From Incurvaria masculella (Eukaryota; Arthropoda; Insecta; Lepidoptera; Incurvariidae), in contig OX335653.1 in assembly GCA_946894095.1 (NCBI GenBank), positions 4,407,001 to 4,471,000 on the forward strand: a stretch of 64,000 nt of DNA, written 5' to 3'. The translations under genes and the position numbers were made by a program. The notes under the pieces were generated by a model that was not told the origin of the DNA, ran no database searches, and worked only from the letters and a program-made list of their open reading frames with translations. Position 1 is the stretch's first letter; every line of letters starts with the position of its first letter. Positions 54,671 to 64,000 of the stretch are shown piece after piece.

Positions 54671-55318
54671 ATGAGTCGTATTCACTACGTATAATATTCA
54701 CAACGTATAATAGTATTTTTTTCCAAAAAATGAAAACCATGCATATCGTATAATATTCACAACGTATAATGTTATACGTTGTGCATGAATAAAGTTTAAA
54801 AATAAAATCAACTCTTTGCATCATGCAGAACGTATAATAGTCACAACGTATAATATTCCTAACATGAATTCACAAAAAAAGAAAACCATGCAGAACGTAT
54901 AATATGCCAAGAAGCACTACATAAAGCGCCCTAACAACGATACATTTAAAGCTGAAATTGTTACGAATCGATATTTGCTACAATTTCGAAAGGCCTCCTT
55001 ACGCTAATTGAGACGGTCGAAACGTCACGTGCGAGTATACGCTTTAAAAGTATATACATAAGGGCGCTTATCGTATGAAAAGTTTTTGGATTATATGATA
55101 TGCATGGTTTTCTTTTTTTGTTAAATAAATATTATAATATTATACGTTGTGACTATTATACGTTATGCATGGAGAAATAAGTAATTTTATTTTTTAAACT
55201 TCTTCATGCACTACGTATAAAATTATACGATCTGCCGATTATACGTTGTGCATGGTTTTAAAATTTTGTTAAAATTTGACATTATACGATCTGCATATTA
55301 GACGTTCTGCCGTTCCCC
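54671..55318. mobile_element. palindromic CGTATAAT-rich element, longer copy
   Basis: The outer parts are rich in CGTATAAT on the left and ATTATACG on the right, with repeated ACCATGCA blocks, so the halves can pair. The centre (CGATACATTTAAAGC to CACGTGCGAGTATACGC) is present here but mostly missing from the 33785-34213 copy. The element ends GACGTTCTGCCGTTCCCCC, the complement of the start of the shorter copy. There is no coding sequence. Confidence 0.65.
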
Positions 55319-56570
55319 CCTTTATTATTAGTGTTCTTTCTTTTGTTGCAGAAAGTACGAACTCGATATTTAAACGTGTTGATGCTAGCGTGAGATGTTC
55401 GTTTTGTTGCTGAAAGAAAAATCGTCCTTCGAGGTTCAAGTGCCACAATCCTTCTTGAAAAAATTTCATTCGTCTTGAACATGCAACCTCAATGAAATGC
55501 CTTAACTGCACAATAAAGTATTATATCAGTATATTGTTATCAGGGTAACTGTCATTATGCAGAATAAGCTTATTTTTCCAAAATTTACATTATCCATTAA
55601 AATATCTTTATTTATTTTTAATTACCATCGACCAAACACTTTTACTAGAAATCACTCTCTAACATTTTCTCTTATTTTTCTTTGTTTCATATCATTTACA
55701 ACCTTCCTTTGGGTAGTACAAAATGCTAAAATCTATGCGTGAGTACGTTGTAGTAAGAGGGTGTAGTAAAAACACCATTAGTCAACAACAATCCTTTTAT
55801 CAAAGAGTTACATTTAACAGACATTTTGTGGGATTTTGTTTATACCAGCCACCAGTCAGGAGCGTTAATGCATTAACGCCGTTCTCTTATTGGCGGAATC
55901 TTACAACATACCCCCTGAATGTTTCGTCCTTATGTACATATTTCTTAACTTCAATTATGTATTTAAAATATTCACCGATAACTCGTTTATATATAAAGCT
56001 TGGCCTGCAACCATGTAACAATCGAATTCAATTATCAAAAACTTATGCAAAATAAAACCTCTCTTCTTTCGCAAGCACTTTTGCTACCGAAGAACCCATA
56101 TTCTAATTTCATTTCGTTATTATTCAACTTCTGGTAGTCAAACTACACTAAGTCATGTCACAATTTAATTGATCCGCGGATTCGATCAACCAGTGAAGAA
56201 GAACCCGCAAAGAAACTTCACTGGTGTATAAATTTTGATTTTATAATGATAGAATACAATTATGATTTCATACCTAAATGCTACTGCCAAAAATTGCATT
56301 TTTGGTAGAACGGTATAAGGGAAAGAACTAAGAACTACGAGTCAACAACAACCCACAATGTGAAAAGTCTTAAATTATAAATTACTTAACCTAATAACCT
56401 CAATTATAAATATTGTGTATTTATAGCGAGGTTTTTCGGGTGTAAACGCCTTCGTCAACTTAACAGCTATGTCGGGTTCCGTAGTGCTCGTCAATTTTGA
56501 TACAGATAAAGTGTATCAAGTTAATATGTTTAATAATCATCCCTTCATGTTTATAAATGTGTGATTGCAG
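55319..56570. other. AT-rich spacer before E21
   Basis: Only short ORFs occur. A motif with AGAAGAACCCGCAAAGAAACT near 56198 repeats one near 2670. No gene is recognised. Confidence 0.4.
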
Positions 56571-56818
56571 GGCCCGCCTTTTCCTTCATACCAACGCTCA
56601 AGGGCACCTGCCTCGTAATGGTGCAGGGATACACGTTCTCTCGCCAGCAGCGATCAGAACAGGTGTACAACTGCTCGAAAAGATGTCGATTGAAATGCAA
56701 GGCGAAGATAATATTCGACAAATCCATGGAAGTCATAGTGACGTCGGACCTTCGGCACAACCACGAGCCGCCCAAGTATCACGTTACAGCTGAAGGGCGA
56801 TATGTTAAAATAGCATGA
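56571..56818 (+). CDS. mod(mdg4): alternative terminal exon E21, FLYWCH finger of the YNC type
   Basis: The acceptor is TGTGTGATTGCAG, phase 1. The exon reads PAFSFIPTLKGTCLVM, GYTFS, VYNC, CSKRCRLKC, KAKIIFDKSM, HNHEPPKYH and a YVKIA stop. Tryptophan is again absent at the WYC position and the knuckle carries an additional Cys. The last 21 bases of the exon and 30 bases of 3' flank form one arm of a 51-bp target-site duplication made by the retrotransposon fragment that follows. AATAAA at 57410-57415 lies beyond the insertion. Confidence 0.86.
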
Positions 56819-56848
56819 ACCTTTGTGTGACGAGTGACCTGGCTGAGT

Positions 56849-57262
56849 TCCCAGTACCTGCTGGCGTCCTTGGACTCAATTCAGCGCCGAGCGGTCCGTC
56901 TAGTTAGGGACCCACAAATCACCGCTGGCTTGGAGTCACTGAGCCACAGACGGTTTGTGGGGTCGCTCAGTCTGTTCTACAGGTACTACCATGGACGTTG
57001 CTCTGTGGAACTTGCATCCCTCATTCCTCCCCATCCTACCTATATCCGGAGCACCCGCCGCAGAGAATCAGAGCACCCCCTTGTGGTTGACATTAGGCTT
57101 CTGAGAACGAACCGTTTCTCAAACTCTTTTCTCTGCCGCACCGCCAGGATATGGAACTGTCTACCGGCGGATGCCTTTCCTCATACCTATAACCTGGGAG
57201 TCTTCAAACGTATTTTAAATAAGCTCGATAGCCCAGCCATAGTCAACATTCATTCCATTTTA
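56849..57262 (+). pseudogene. 5'-truncated non-LTR retrotransposon inserted just after E21
   Basis: Only the C-terminal part of a jockey/CR1-like polymerase remains: LASLDSIQRRAVRLVRD, RRFVGSLSLFYRYYHG, RTARIWNCLPADAFP, YNLGVFKRILN. Its frame is open and runs into the duplicated E21 tail (YVKIA stop). The 51-base direct repeats 56798-56848 and 57263-57313 flank it exactly. No poly-A tail is present at the 3' junction. It is a dead, recently inserted copy. Confidence 0.85.
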
Positions 57263-57313
57263 CGATATGTTAAAATAGCATGAACCTTTGTGTGACGAGT
57301 GACCTGGCTGAGT

Positions 57314-57905
57314 CCTGGGACTGTATCTAGCAGACGTGGCTTCAAAGTTTAAACCATTCATTCCATTTATTTGTCGTATGGAATCGTATGGATTTGTTCG
57401 TAAAGGAATAATAAAAATATGTACAGGTGCAATTTCTTTTATTTTGAAAAATAGATTTTTTTTATAATTAGTAAGTAGGGTTTCACCCGCCCGTATTGGT
57501 ATCTACCACGGCAACGAAAACTATACGATGTGTACCGCAGTGAGATGGTATCTATTCTAGAGTTGAAGTATATTTCTTAGGGGACGGCACCCTTTCAGTC
57601 CGAGTGCTTTCAGAATTCATAGCAAAATGACTAGCAAAGAAGAGCAAAGAAGAAGGTAAACTAGTATATGTTACAAAACATGTATCTATAACTAATCTTA
57701 TTGCATCGCGTCACCATCTTCATTAGGATGCACTCGTAATTGACGAAATTATAAACTATTAAAATGAATATTTCAAGAATAAAACGTCATTGAAAAAACA
57801 TTCAACAGGAGACAGAGAAAAATATTTAGATGGTGAAGTTACCGCAGTGACTGCTATCATAACTCATATAGTAGGTAAAATAATACTTCAATCAAAAAGC
57901 CTTAA
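57314..57905. other. spacer after E21
   Basis: It is AT-rich and contains the AATAAA at 57410-57415 that may end the E21 transcript. A ten-base direct repeat, AGCAAAGAAG, occurs twice near 57635. Nothing else is recognised. Confidence 0.4.
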
Positions 57906-58447
57906 GGTGGCCCAACCCGGCGGGCCTAACTCATTCGCGGGCACGGTACAAAACCGTGCTGTTGCGCTCTGGAACCTTCTCTGTTTCAAAGAATAAGACA
58001 GGCTCCTTGATGAGGAAGATGCAACATGTCCACAAAAAAGACAATGTGCATAGCGTATGATTTGGTGACATTTACGAAAATTTTAATTTCAAAACGACTC
58101 ATGGCTAAAAGTAAACCACGACCGTTGTAGTCAAAAATCTAACAAAAACCAAATAGATTATAAATCTTGATTAAATAAGCTATGTCTGATGACTAATCTT
58201 TTTAAGATGTTCTTACTTTATCATTGCGTAATCTACCTCCAAAGTTATTGTATAAAACGCGCGAAAGATTCGAACTTTCGGACCTTATAACTTAGAAACC
58301 AAACACAATTTTACAATGCCAATGGTCATGAGACATCTAGTTCGATCTAATAAAGCTATTTTGAGCAAAATTTTGGATCTCTGACAAGAAATATGGGCGT
58401 GATTTTCTTTCCCTTTTTGTATGGGGAGATGAGCGGGCTGGGCCACC
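57906..58447 (+). mobile_element. piggyBac-like MITE, complete reference copy
   Basis: TTAA at 57902-57905 and 58448-58451 flank an element starting GGTGGCCCAACCCGG and ending GGGCTGGGCCACC, a terminal inverted repeat of about 13 bases. The 542-bp interior is non-coding. This copy lets the split copies at 9180-11875 and 32692-33260 be recognised. Confidence 0.82.
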
Positions 58448-58518
58448 TTAATCTAACTAGTAAGACAATCCGATACTGCATTGAACTAAATGGTCCCTGA
58501 TTCACGACTTTTTCGCAG

Positions 58519-58765
58519 GCACATCCTTCGACTGGTTGCCTATTAAAAATGGATCCCGTCTGCTTTTGATAAAAGGCTACACGTTCTGGACGAGATTGAA
58601 CCATCCGACACGATATTACTGCTCCGTCATCAGAATAAGTCGCGCCAATGCACTGCTCGAGTCAAGTTAGACCAATCCCTTACAGTGATACAAGATTGCG
58701 ATTTGAGACACAACCATGAGCCGCCATATGGAAGCGTCAGTATTTTCAAAACTAAACTATGGTGA
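58519..58765 (+). pseudogene. FLYWCH exon with one frameshift (psi-E)
   Basis: The acceptor GACTTTTTCGCAG is intact and the phase is the array phase. The first frame reads FDWLPIKNGSRLLLI, GYTFW, RYYC. After a shift between about 58627 and 58655 the second frame reads CTARVKLDQSL, then RHNHEPPYG and a divergent tail to TGA. Without the shift, the first frame stops at a TAG about 50 codons in. All ligand positions can be identified across the two frames, so it was recently functional or contains a sequence error. Confidence 0.75.
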
Positions 58766-58842
58766 CATCTCTGAATAAAACCTTAGTGTGAATCTTCGGT
58801 GATTTCAAGATATCCCTAAACAACCCGTATATTCCTGTATAA

Positions 58843-59022
58843 ATGTTACGGCTTTTCACGCGGCGGGAGGAGACGTTTCGGACATTCGTCTGCTGCGTAC
58901 GAACGTGGCGGATGCCTCCTTGACAACGGGCTGAACGATCGGGTCGAAACGTCGGAGAATGTCTCCTCCCGCCGCGTGAAAAGCCGTAACATTTTTCAAA
59001 CATGTTTAACGGTAATCTCAAA
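58843..59022. mobile_element. MITE with about 34-bp terminal inverted repeats
   Basis: AAATGTTACGGCTTTTCACG at the left pairs with CGTGAAAAGCCGTAACATTT at the right, and GGCGGGAGGAGAC pairs with GTCTCCTCCCGCC. The centre GTCTGCTGCGTACGAACGTGG matches the insertion at 6656-6802. The sequence beyond the right arm (TTTAACGGTAATCTCAAA) is the complement of the left end of that other copy, so the full element is longer and this left end is truncated. Confidence 0.7.
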
Positions 59023-59380
59023 AGTCCCATATATTCCCGCAATAATGAACTGGTATCCATGTAAGGTTGCATAAAAAAAATCGCATATCGCTTCGTGGAC
59101 GGTGGCAGTCTTAGAGGATTAGCAGCGCAGCCTGTGAAGGGTCTACCGGTGGCTGTCGACTGAGGAGATCATGCTGTGGCTAGGCTGGGGCAAGTCCGCG
59201 GATAAGGGTTTTTTTCTTTCTCACAGAAAACCTATCAAACTATTCTTCACACTGTTTGAGTTATGTATGTTTTAAAACTTGTTATTTTTTTCTTCCAAAG
59301 GTTACAGAAAATAAAAATACTTAATTTAATACTGTTTTCTTTGAAAAGCACCTTTCATATAAAACATTTTTGTTTTTCAG

Positions 59381-59595
59381 AACTTACCCTCGAATGGACG
59401 CCAGGTACGAAAGGATCGCGCCTTGTTGTGGTATAAAGATATACCTTTTCTTTGGCGAACATAAGCTATCCGCGATACTACTTCTGCTCGATGAAGTCAA
59501 TCGAGAACTGCTCAGCGCGACTTTGGCTTGAACAATCGTTGAATAAGATCGACTTTGCTCACCTTCGACATAATCATGAGCCACCAAAGCTATAA
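59381..59595 (+). pseudogene. FLYWCH exon with one in-frame stop (psi-E)
   Basis: The acceptor TTTGTTTTTCAG is strong and the phase is the array phase. The exon reads LTLEWTPGTKGSRLVVV, then TAA where the next residue is expected, then RYTFS, RYYFC, CSARLWLEQSL, RHNHEPPKL and TAA. The frame is kept throughout apart from that codon, and the tail is cut short after PPK. An isoform using it would end about 18 residues into the exon. Confidence 0.75.
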
Positions 59596-59665
59596 TCATA
59601 TTAATGACTAAAACATGTGCTGGACGGAAATGTGTGACAGTGAGGACGTTTACATTGACGCAGTT

Positions 59666-60050
59666 GAGTGGCTCGTAGCCTAGTGGAGGAATGGCCTAGC
59701 GTACCAGAGGCCTGGGTTCAATTCCTCGCCCCTACATACACCAATTTCTTTCTCTTTCTGAGTTAGATAAGTGCGTTTCGTCACGAATGCGAGCTGCTCC
59801 ATGGTTCGGAATCCATGTTATACTTCCCCTACTAGGTGGTTGGGTTAAAGCACGCCCGGGTTGGTACCATCGCATTGGATGAAAAGATGGTCGAAGCGGC
59901 AATGAAAATTGTCCGTGTTTTCCATCCAGTTCAATGTAGCCGAGCAATATAAGGAAGGTCCTGGCATGGCACCTAGTTCCCATGAGGTGTGTTAGATATC
60001 TGTCGTTTAGTCTGGTCTAGCCATCCATGTCCAGCTTCATAAAAAAAAAA
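59666..60050 (+). repeat. full-length tRNA-derived SINE (SINE-A reference copy)
   Basis: The head GTGGCTCGTAGCCTAGTGG resembles a tRNA A-box region, and the B box GGGTTCAATTCC is at 59714-59725. The body has CTCTTTCTGAGTTAGATAAG, ATGCGAGCTGCTCCATGG and GTCGAAGCGGCAATGAAAA. It ends ATCCATGTCCAG with an A10 tail. At least seven partial copies are elsewhere in the window. Just after the tail, TACTGCACAAAGAAAAGG with a following TGT resembles a scrap of a FLYWCH core. Confidence 0.87.
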
Positions 60051-61110
60051 CTCGAACCAAGGAAGTGCACATTGCTGATACTGCACAAAGAAAAGGAATT
60101 GTTCAAAGGCTTATGTTAATATTATGTAAGTTCAATATACAGTATTCTTGCGCTGGCTGCAATGTGAAAGTACCTACATAAAAATCTTTGGGGTCCATTT
60201 AGCGGGTAATAGATAACCCAAATGAATCTATTGTTCTGAAAGTGAAACTTCAACATACCTATGTCACAGAACTTATGAACATCCAGTAGCTCAACTCCAT
60301 ACAACGTCCCGATTCCCGTGCACCTGTACAGGCACATTTCGCTTGTGTGGACTCTAAGCTAGTTTCGCGGTGCTGAACTGTCGCGAATGGTCTTTCGAGG
60401 TCATCATTAAAAATAATTAAGCCAGCAGTACTCCGCCAGTATTTAAGGTATTTATTAAAAAAATCGACTGAGTTGAGCTAGTGCCGTGGCCCCGGTCGCA
60501 CAGCTATAAATCTTCTGTGCCTATGACAACGAATTATACCATCAGATTTAAATCTATGAAGGTTACCTACTTCCAATTACGTCTAGACCCTCAGGAAAAT
60601 TACTCCGGATTCAAAGAACATTTTCCAGTGAGTTTTATTTTATTATTTTGTTTAAAAAAGGTTTTATTTAATATTTTGTTGTAATTTAATGCAGACCTAA
60701 AATCGTAAACAATAAATTAAATCTTCATAAAAAAAGTATAATTTTTATTTTTAAAATATGCTTACGTTATTCTACAAACACTTTCCGGTATTACATTTTT
60801 GTTGGTGGATACATTTTATTTCATAGTCACAGGTCCTATTCAATCGGATACGATGAACGTCGTATACGCTGAGGTACCCGGTTGTTGCTTTGGACTGATG
60901 TCGGACCGACTTATTTCCAGGATATTATGAGTTCTCCGTACAAATTTTCATCCCCTATTTTACCCAGAGTTTATTTTTTCCCAAAATTGTTAGCCTATGT
61001 CCTTCTCCAAGGTTCAGACTATCGCTATACCTAAATTAATCAACATCGGTTCAGCGGTTTAGACGTGAATACGTAACAGACAGAACTAGTTACTTTCGCA
61101 TTTATAATAT
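60051..61110. other. AT-rich spacer with a worn repeat end
   Basis: The right part (61045-61110) matches the 3' end of a common lepidopteran RTE-like repeat, with CGGTTCAGCGGTTTAGACGT and CAGACAGAACTAG. No gene is recognised. Confidence 0.4.
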
Positions 61111-61312
61111 TAATATTGATATTACTACGGATTGCTAAGCTTTCAACAACGTAACAGATTTTAGGTTACCGCGAGAGAGTAAACTATCTTTTTACGCAGC
61201 GGAAGTGTTTTCTCTCTCCACACCGCGTGAAAAGTAATAAAAATATTGAAAACAATCTATGTTCAAATGTATGCATTTGATATTAAATGCACGTATTGTA
61301 CCCTCTGTTTCT

Positions 61313-61364
<52 letters not shown>

Positions 61365-61644
61365 TCTCAAACCCACCCTGAAACACACACACACTCTCAC
61401 ACCCTTCCAATTCCTTTATTTTATTCGTGAACTATTAATATCGATATTACTATGGATTGCCAAGCTTTCAACAACGTAACAGATTTTAGGTTACCGCGAG
61501 AGAGTAAACTATCTTTTTACGTAGCAGGAGTGTTTTCTCTCTTCACACAGCGTGAAAAGTAATAAAAATATTGAAAACAATCTATGTTCAAATGTATGCA
61601 TTTCATATTAATTGCAAGTATGTGTTATACCCTCTGTTTCTCAA

Positions 61645-61681
<37 letters not shown>

Positions 61682-61760
61682 TCTCAAACCCACCCTGAAA
61701 CACACACACACCCTCACAACCTTCCAATTCCTTTATTTTATTTGTGAAAACTTGTTAGGC
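61111..61760 (+). repeat. 326-bp tandem duplication with (CT)n(CA)n microsatellite
   Basis: Unit 1 is 61111-61436 and unit 2 starts at 61437. Each contains TAACAGATTTTAGGTTACCGC, GAAAACAATCTATGTTCAAA and a CT-run followed by a CA-run and AACCCACCCTGAAACACAC. The microsatellite is longer in unit 1 (61316-61365) than in unit 2 (61646-61681). Confidence 0.85.
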
Positions 61761-61861
61761 TACTTTTTTATTTTATTGTAATTTGTGAATTTGATGTTTT
61801 GTTAGCTGTAAGTTTTCCTTCCAATAAATGAATAAATAAATAAATATAATTTTACTTCCAG

Positions 61862-62103
61862 AATAGCTGCACGAATTCATACCGGGCAACAAAAAGAGAC
61901 CCTTGCTCATAGTGCAAGGGTACACATACTCAAACAATGGCGGTACGTGCTACTTTTACTGCTCAAAAAAACGTGTATTAAAATGCACTGCTAGAGTGCA
62001 CTTTGACAAATCCATGAAGCGAATAACGTTTTCTGATCTGCAACACAATCACGAGCCGCCTAAATACCACAGAACTGCCACGGGCGCATATGTCAAGATT
62101 TAG
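61862..62103 (+). CDS. mod(mdg4): alternative terminal exon E22, FLYWCH finger with a TAG at its second codon
   Basis: The acceptor is TTTTACTTCCAG. In the array phase the exon would read the split codon, then TAG, then LHEFIPGNKKRPLLI, GYTYS, FYC, CSKKRVLKC, TARVHFDKSM, QHNHEPPKYH and a YVKI stop. The finger is complete and its frame open from 61867, but a product spliced in the usual phase would end at once. The TAG lies where E18-E20 have TTA (Leu). The AG of this TAG could act as an acceptor but would give phase 0. It may be a recent pseudo-exon or need a different partner exon. Confidence 0.65.
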
Positions 62104-62230
62104 TTCAATATGAAACGTTCTCACGCTGTCACCTGCCATTTGAATGTGCATAGAAACGAAGGTACGGGTTTAAGAGCTGATGGAAATAGATTAAAGTTAC
62201 TTCGAGTCCGAATGAGGCCAGAGCCCGTAG

Positions 62231-62469
62231 TCCCAGATGTCACCTAAATTGGTGTTTACGGCAAACCGATCGACTGGCGTTTTCAAATGTATGGAGAAAT
62301 TGAAAAGCGCGCGCAGTGGGCGTTACGCGAACTAACATTTGCGATTCCGAGTTTGAGTATATAGTAAGTATAAGTATAAGTAATAATATCTAGTAAAAAA
62401 AATTATGGAGATTGACGTTTTTACGGAACTTCGAAGTTCCGTTAACGCCAGTTTAGGTGACAGCTGGGA
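62231..62469. mobile_element. 239-bp MITE with 28-bp terminal inverted repeats
   Basis: TCCCAGATGTCACCTAAATT at the left matches the complement of the right end (TCCCAGCTGTCACCTAAACT). Inner palindromic pieces such as GGAACTTCGAAGTTCC are present. There is no ORF. Confidence 0.75.
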
Positions 62470-63447
62470 TATGGTTCAGATTAAAAGATTTTTTTGCAGT
62501 GACAACTGCGTGAGATTTACATTTAATTGAAAAATGTAACGAAACAAAAATTTGTGAAAAAAATACATACCTAATGTTTTAATAATACAAAAATGGGTTC
62601 TACTCTTGTACACGAAAATCGTATGTTTGTATTTGTCTTAAGCTTGGAGTGGCCTCATATATTTAAAACCAGTTTTAGGTTTTATTTTATGTTATAAAGG
62701 TAAAAGAACTGTATATATTATGGTTAAAGCCCGATCAAAGATTTTTTATGAAAGTCAAAAATCTTTTTTTCCTTGAAGGTAACTTAGACTTTCAAGATAT
62801 AACCGTATCGAGTGCAGTAATTTCGAGTTTATGGTTAGAAAAAAAATAACCTTAACCTATTTTTTCGTACAAAAAATAAAGAAAACATTTTTTTTCTTAA
62901 AATCAACTCTTGATTAGTGCCCTCAACATGGGTACAACTCCAGAAATTCAGTGTTTTATAATTTTAGACTTTAAGCAACATCGGGCTTTAAGTGTAATAC
63001 ATATATGAATGATGCGAATACTTATTCGTGAAGCATGTGTTGTATTCTCGTAGACAAACTTTCCAGTATTACATTATTTTGTGATACATTTAATTCTCAT
63101 CTTTTATTTTTTAACCTACTTCAAAAAATTCGTCTGTATGTTTTTTTTGTTTTTTTTAATGTTTGTTACCTCATAACTTTTGCCTGGGTGAACCGATTTG
63201 GATGATTATTTTTTTAAATGAAAGCTAGTGCTTCCCAAGTGGTCCCATAATAATTTGGTTAAGTTCTGACAATGATATCCATGAGAAAACCATATAAGTC
63301 TTAAATGTGTATTAAGATGTGCGCGACAAATGGTCGAATAACTCAATATAACGCCAACCGATTTCGGTGATTCTTTTTTATTGGAAAGGACGTGTACAAA
63401 TTAGTAAGTGTACTTCAGATTTACTAAAAATAAACAAATAAAAAAAA
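62470..63447. other. AT-rich spacer with a dispersed repeat body
   Basis: From about 63110 (AACCTACTTCAAAAAATTCG, TTACCTCATAACTTTTGCCT, GTGAACCGATTTGGATGATT, AAGTGGTCCCAT) the sequence is a common lepidopteran repeat also found, in reverse, at 11400-11590. No gene is seen. Confidence 0.45.
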
Positions 63448-63692
63448 TTAACAAAAAAAAAAAACCGACTTCAAAGAAAAAGCACGGCAAATTATTGCCA
63501 TTTTTGTAGTTAAGATTTTTGTTATTTTTTGAGTCGGTGTCAGCCAAGGTAGCCAAGATTCTCTTGATTGGCGCAGCGCGTGCCCGGCTGACGCCGACTC
63601 AAAAAATAACAAAAATCGTAACTACAAAAATGGCAATTATTTTTTACTTTTTAGTGCTTTTTCTTTGAAGCCGGTTATTTTTTTTGTTAATT
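63448..63692. mobile_element. foldback element with about 100-bp arms
   Basis: The left arm (63448-63548) contains ACCGACTTCAAAGAAAAAGCA and CCATTTTTGTAGTTA. The right arm (63586-63692) contains TAACTACAAAAATGG and TGCTTTTTCTTTGAAGCCGGT. The 37-base loop includes TAGCCAAGATTCTCTTGATT. The arm design matches the larger foldback at 9405-10524. The remaining 63693-64000 is AT-rich and empty. Confidence 0.7.
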
Positions 63693-64000
63693 TTTTTATG
63701 TCACAGCTTTGAGTTGCCTTAGCAAAGGCTAACATTTCGCTAAATTATTATTATGTTTAAATAAAATAACAATATTAGATAGGCGCGGTCGATTGAAGTA
63801 TTTGAAATTATATTCAAAATAATCATCATTTATCATAAAAAGCGTTTATTTAAATGCTCAAAAATGAACTCTTAATTCAAACCCATACACTTATTATTTG
63901 ATTTATTTTATATGACCCAAGAAGAAGTTACTCGTTGTATTTTTGTTTATTTACAACAGTATCTCTCGACAAGCTTTAATAATGTCATATACATTATATA

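Noticed and set aside
59666..59740. tRNA-like sequence with A and B boxes
   Set aside because: It is the head of a SINE: it has a SINE body and A-tail and recurs in degraded copies across the window. No functional tRNA gene is supported.
60070..60125. Possible scrap of a FLYWCH core after the SINE tail (YCTKKRNCSK)
   Set aside because: Too short, with no acceptor and no HxH region; mentioned only with the SINE.
61309..61365. ORF translated from the CT/CA microsatellite
   Set aside because: A low-complexity Ser-Leu/His-Thr run from a microsatellite, duplicated in the neighbouring unit; not a protein.
1667..62103. FLYWCH fingers as parts of MULE-type transposases
   Set aside because: Each finger is a lone terminal exon with a shared splice phase; no transposase core follows or precedes any of them.

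Overview
The window looks like lepidopteran (moth or butterfly) genomic DNA. It is AT-rich, with short GC-richer exons, GT-AG introns, tRNA-headed SINEs, TTAA-flanked piggyBac-like MITEs, a PIF/Harbinger transposon and an LTR retrotransposon. No prokaryotic features are present.

The main content is an array of about 20 intact, separately spliced terminal exons on the + strand, each encoding one FLYWCH zinc finger (motif WYC, a second Cys, then HxH) and a stop codon. Every acceptor leaves the same reading phase: one base of the split codon comes from upstream and two come from the exon. No exon has a start codon of its own that is clearly meant for use, and none ends in a donor. This is the architecture of the alternative 3' exons of mod(mdg4), where a shared BTB-domain 5' part (not in this window) is joined in cis or trans to one of many FLYWCH exons. 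The gene name is inferred from architecture and domain; the FLYWCH exons themselves are read directly from the sequence.

The array falls into blocks of related exons. At 1.6-14.5 kb is a group with tails like PPRYH...Y(I/V)RI. A closely related pair lies at 16.7 and 17.5 kb. A group with the C-x-C signature GCSC(R/K)L lies at 19.3-32.7 kb. A group in which the WYC tryptophan is replaced lies at 49.9-62.1 kb. Between them are decayed exons at 5.3, 6.2, 18.0, 18.4, 50.4, 53.0, 58.5 and 59.4 kb. A 1.8-kb minisatellite at 14.5-16.3 kb has a 117-bp unit that is itself a decayed copy of the 3' half of the preceding FLYWCH exon.

The 32.7-49.9 kb interval has no FLYWCH exon. It holds a piggyBac-like MITE inserted at the stop codon of the 32.5-kb exon, a palindromic CGTATAAT-rich element, about 4.5 kb of unrecognised purine-rich DNA, an apparently intact 3.0-kb PIF/Harbinger transposon whose transposase and MADF-domain accessory gene interlock on opposite strands, and a 5.8-kb non-coding LTR element with nearly identical LTRs.

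Two further exon-like stretches do not fit the FLYWCH pattern. One is a 275-bp open frame at 50.6-50.9 kb, in the same phase as the array and with a branch-point-like TACTAAC. The other is a small cysteine-containing terminal exon on the minus strand at 4.0 kb. Both need transcript evidence.
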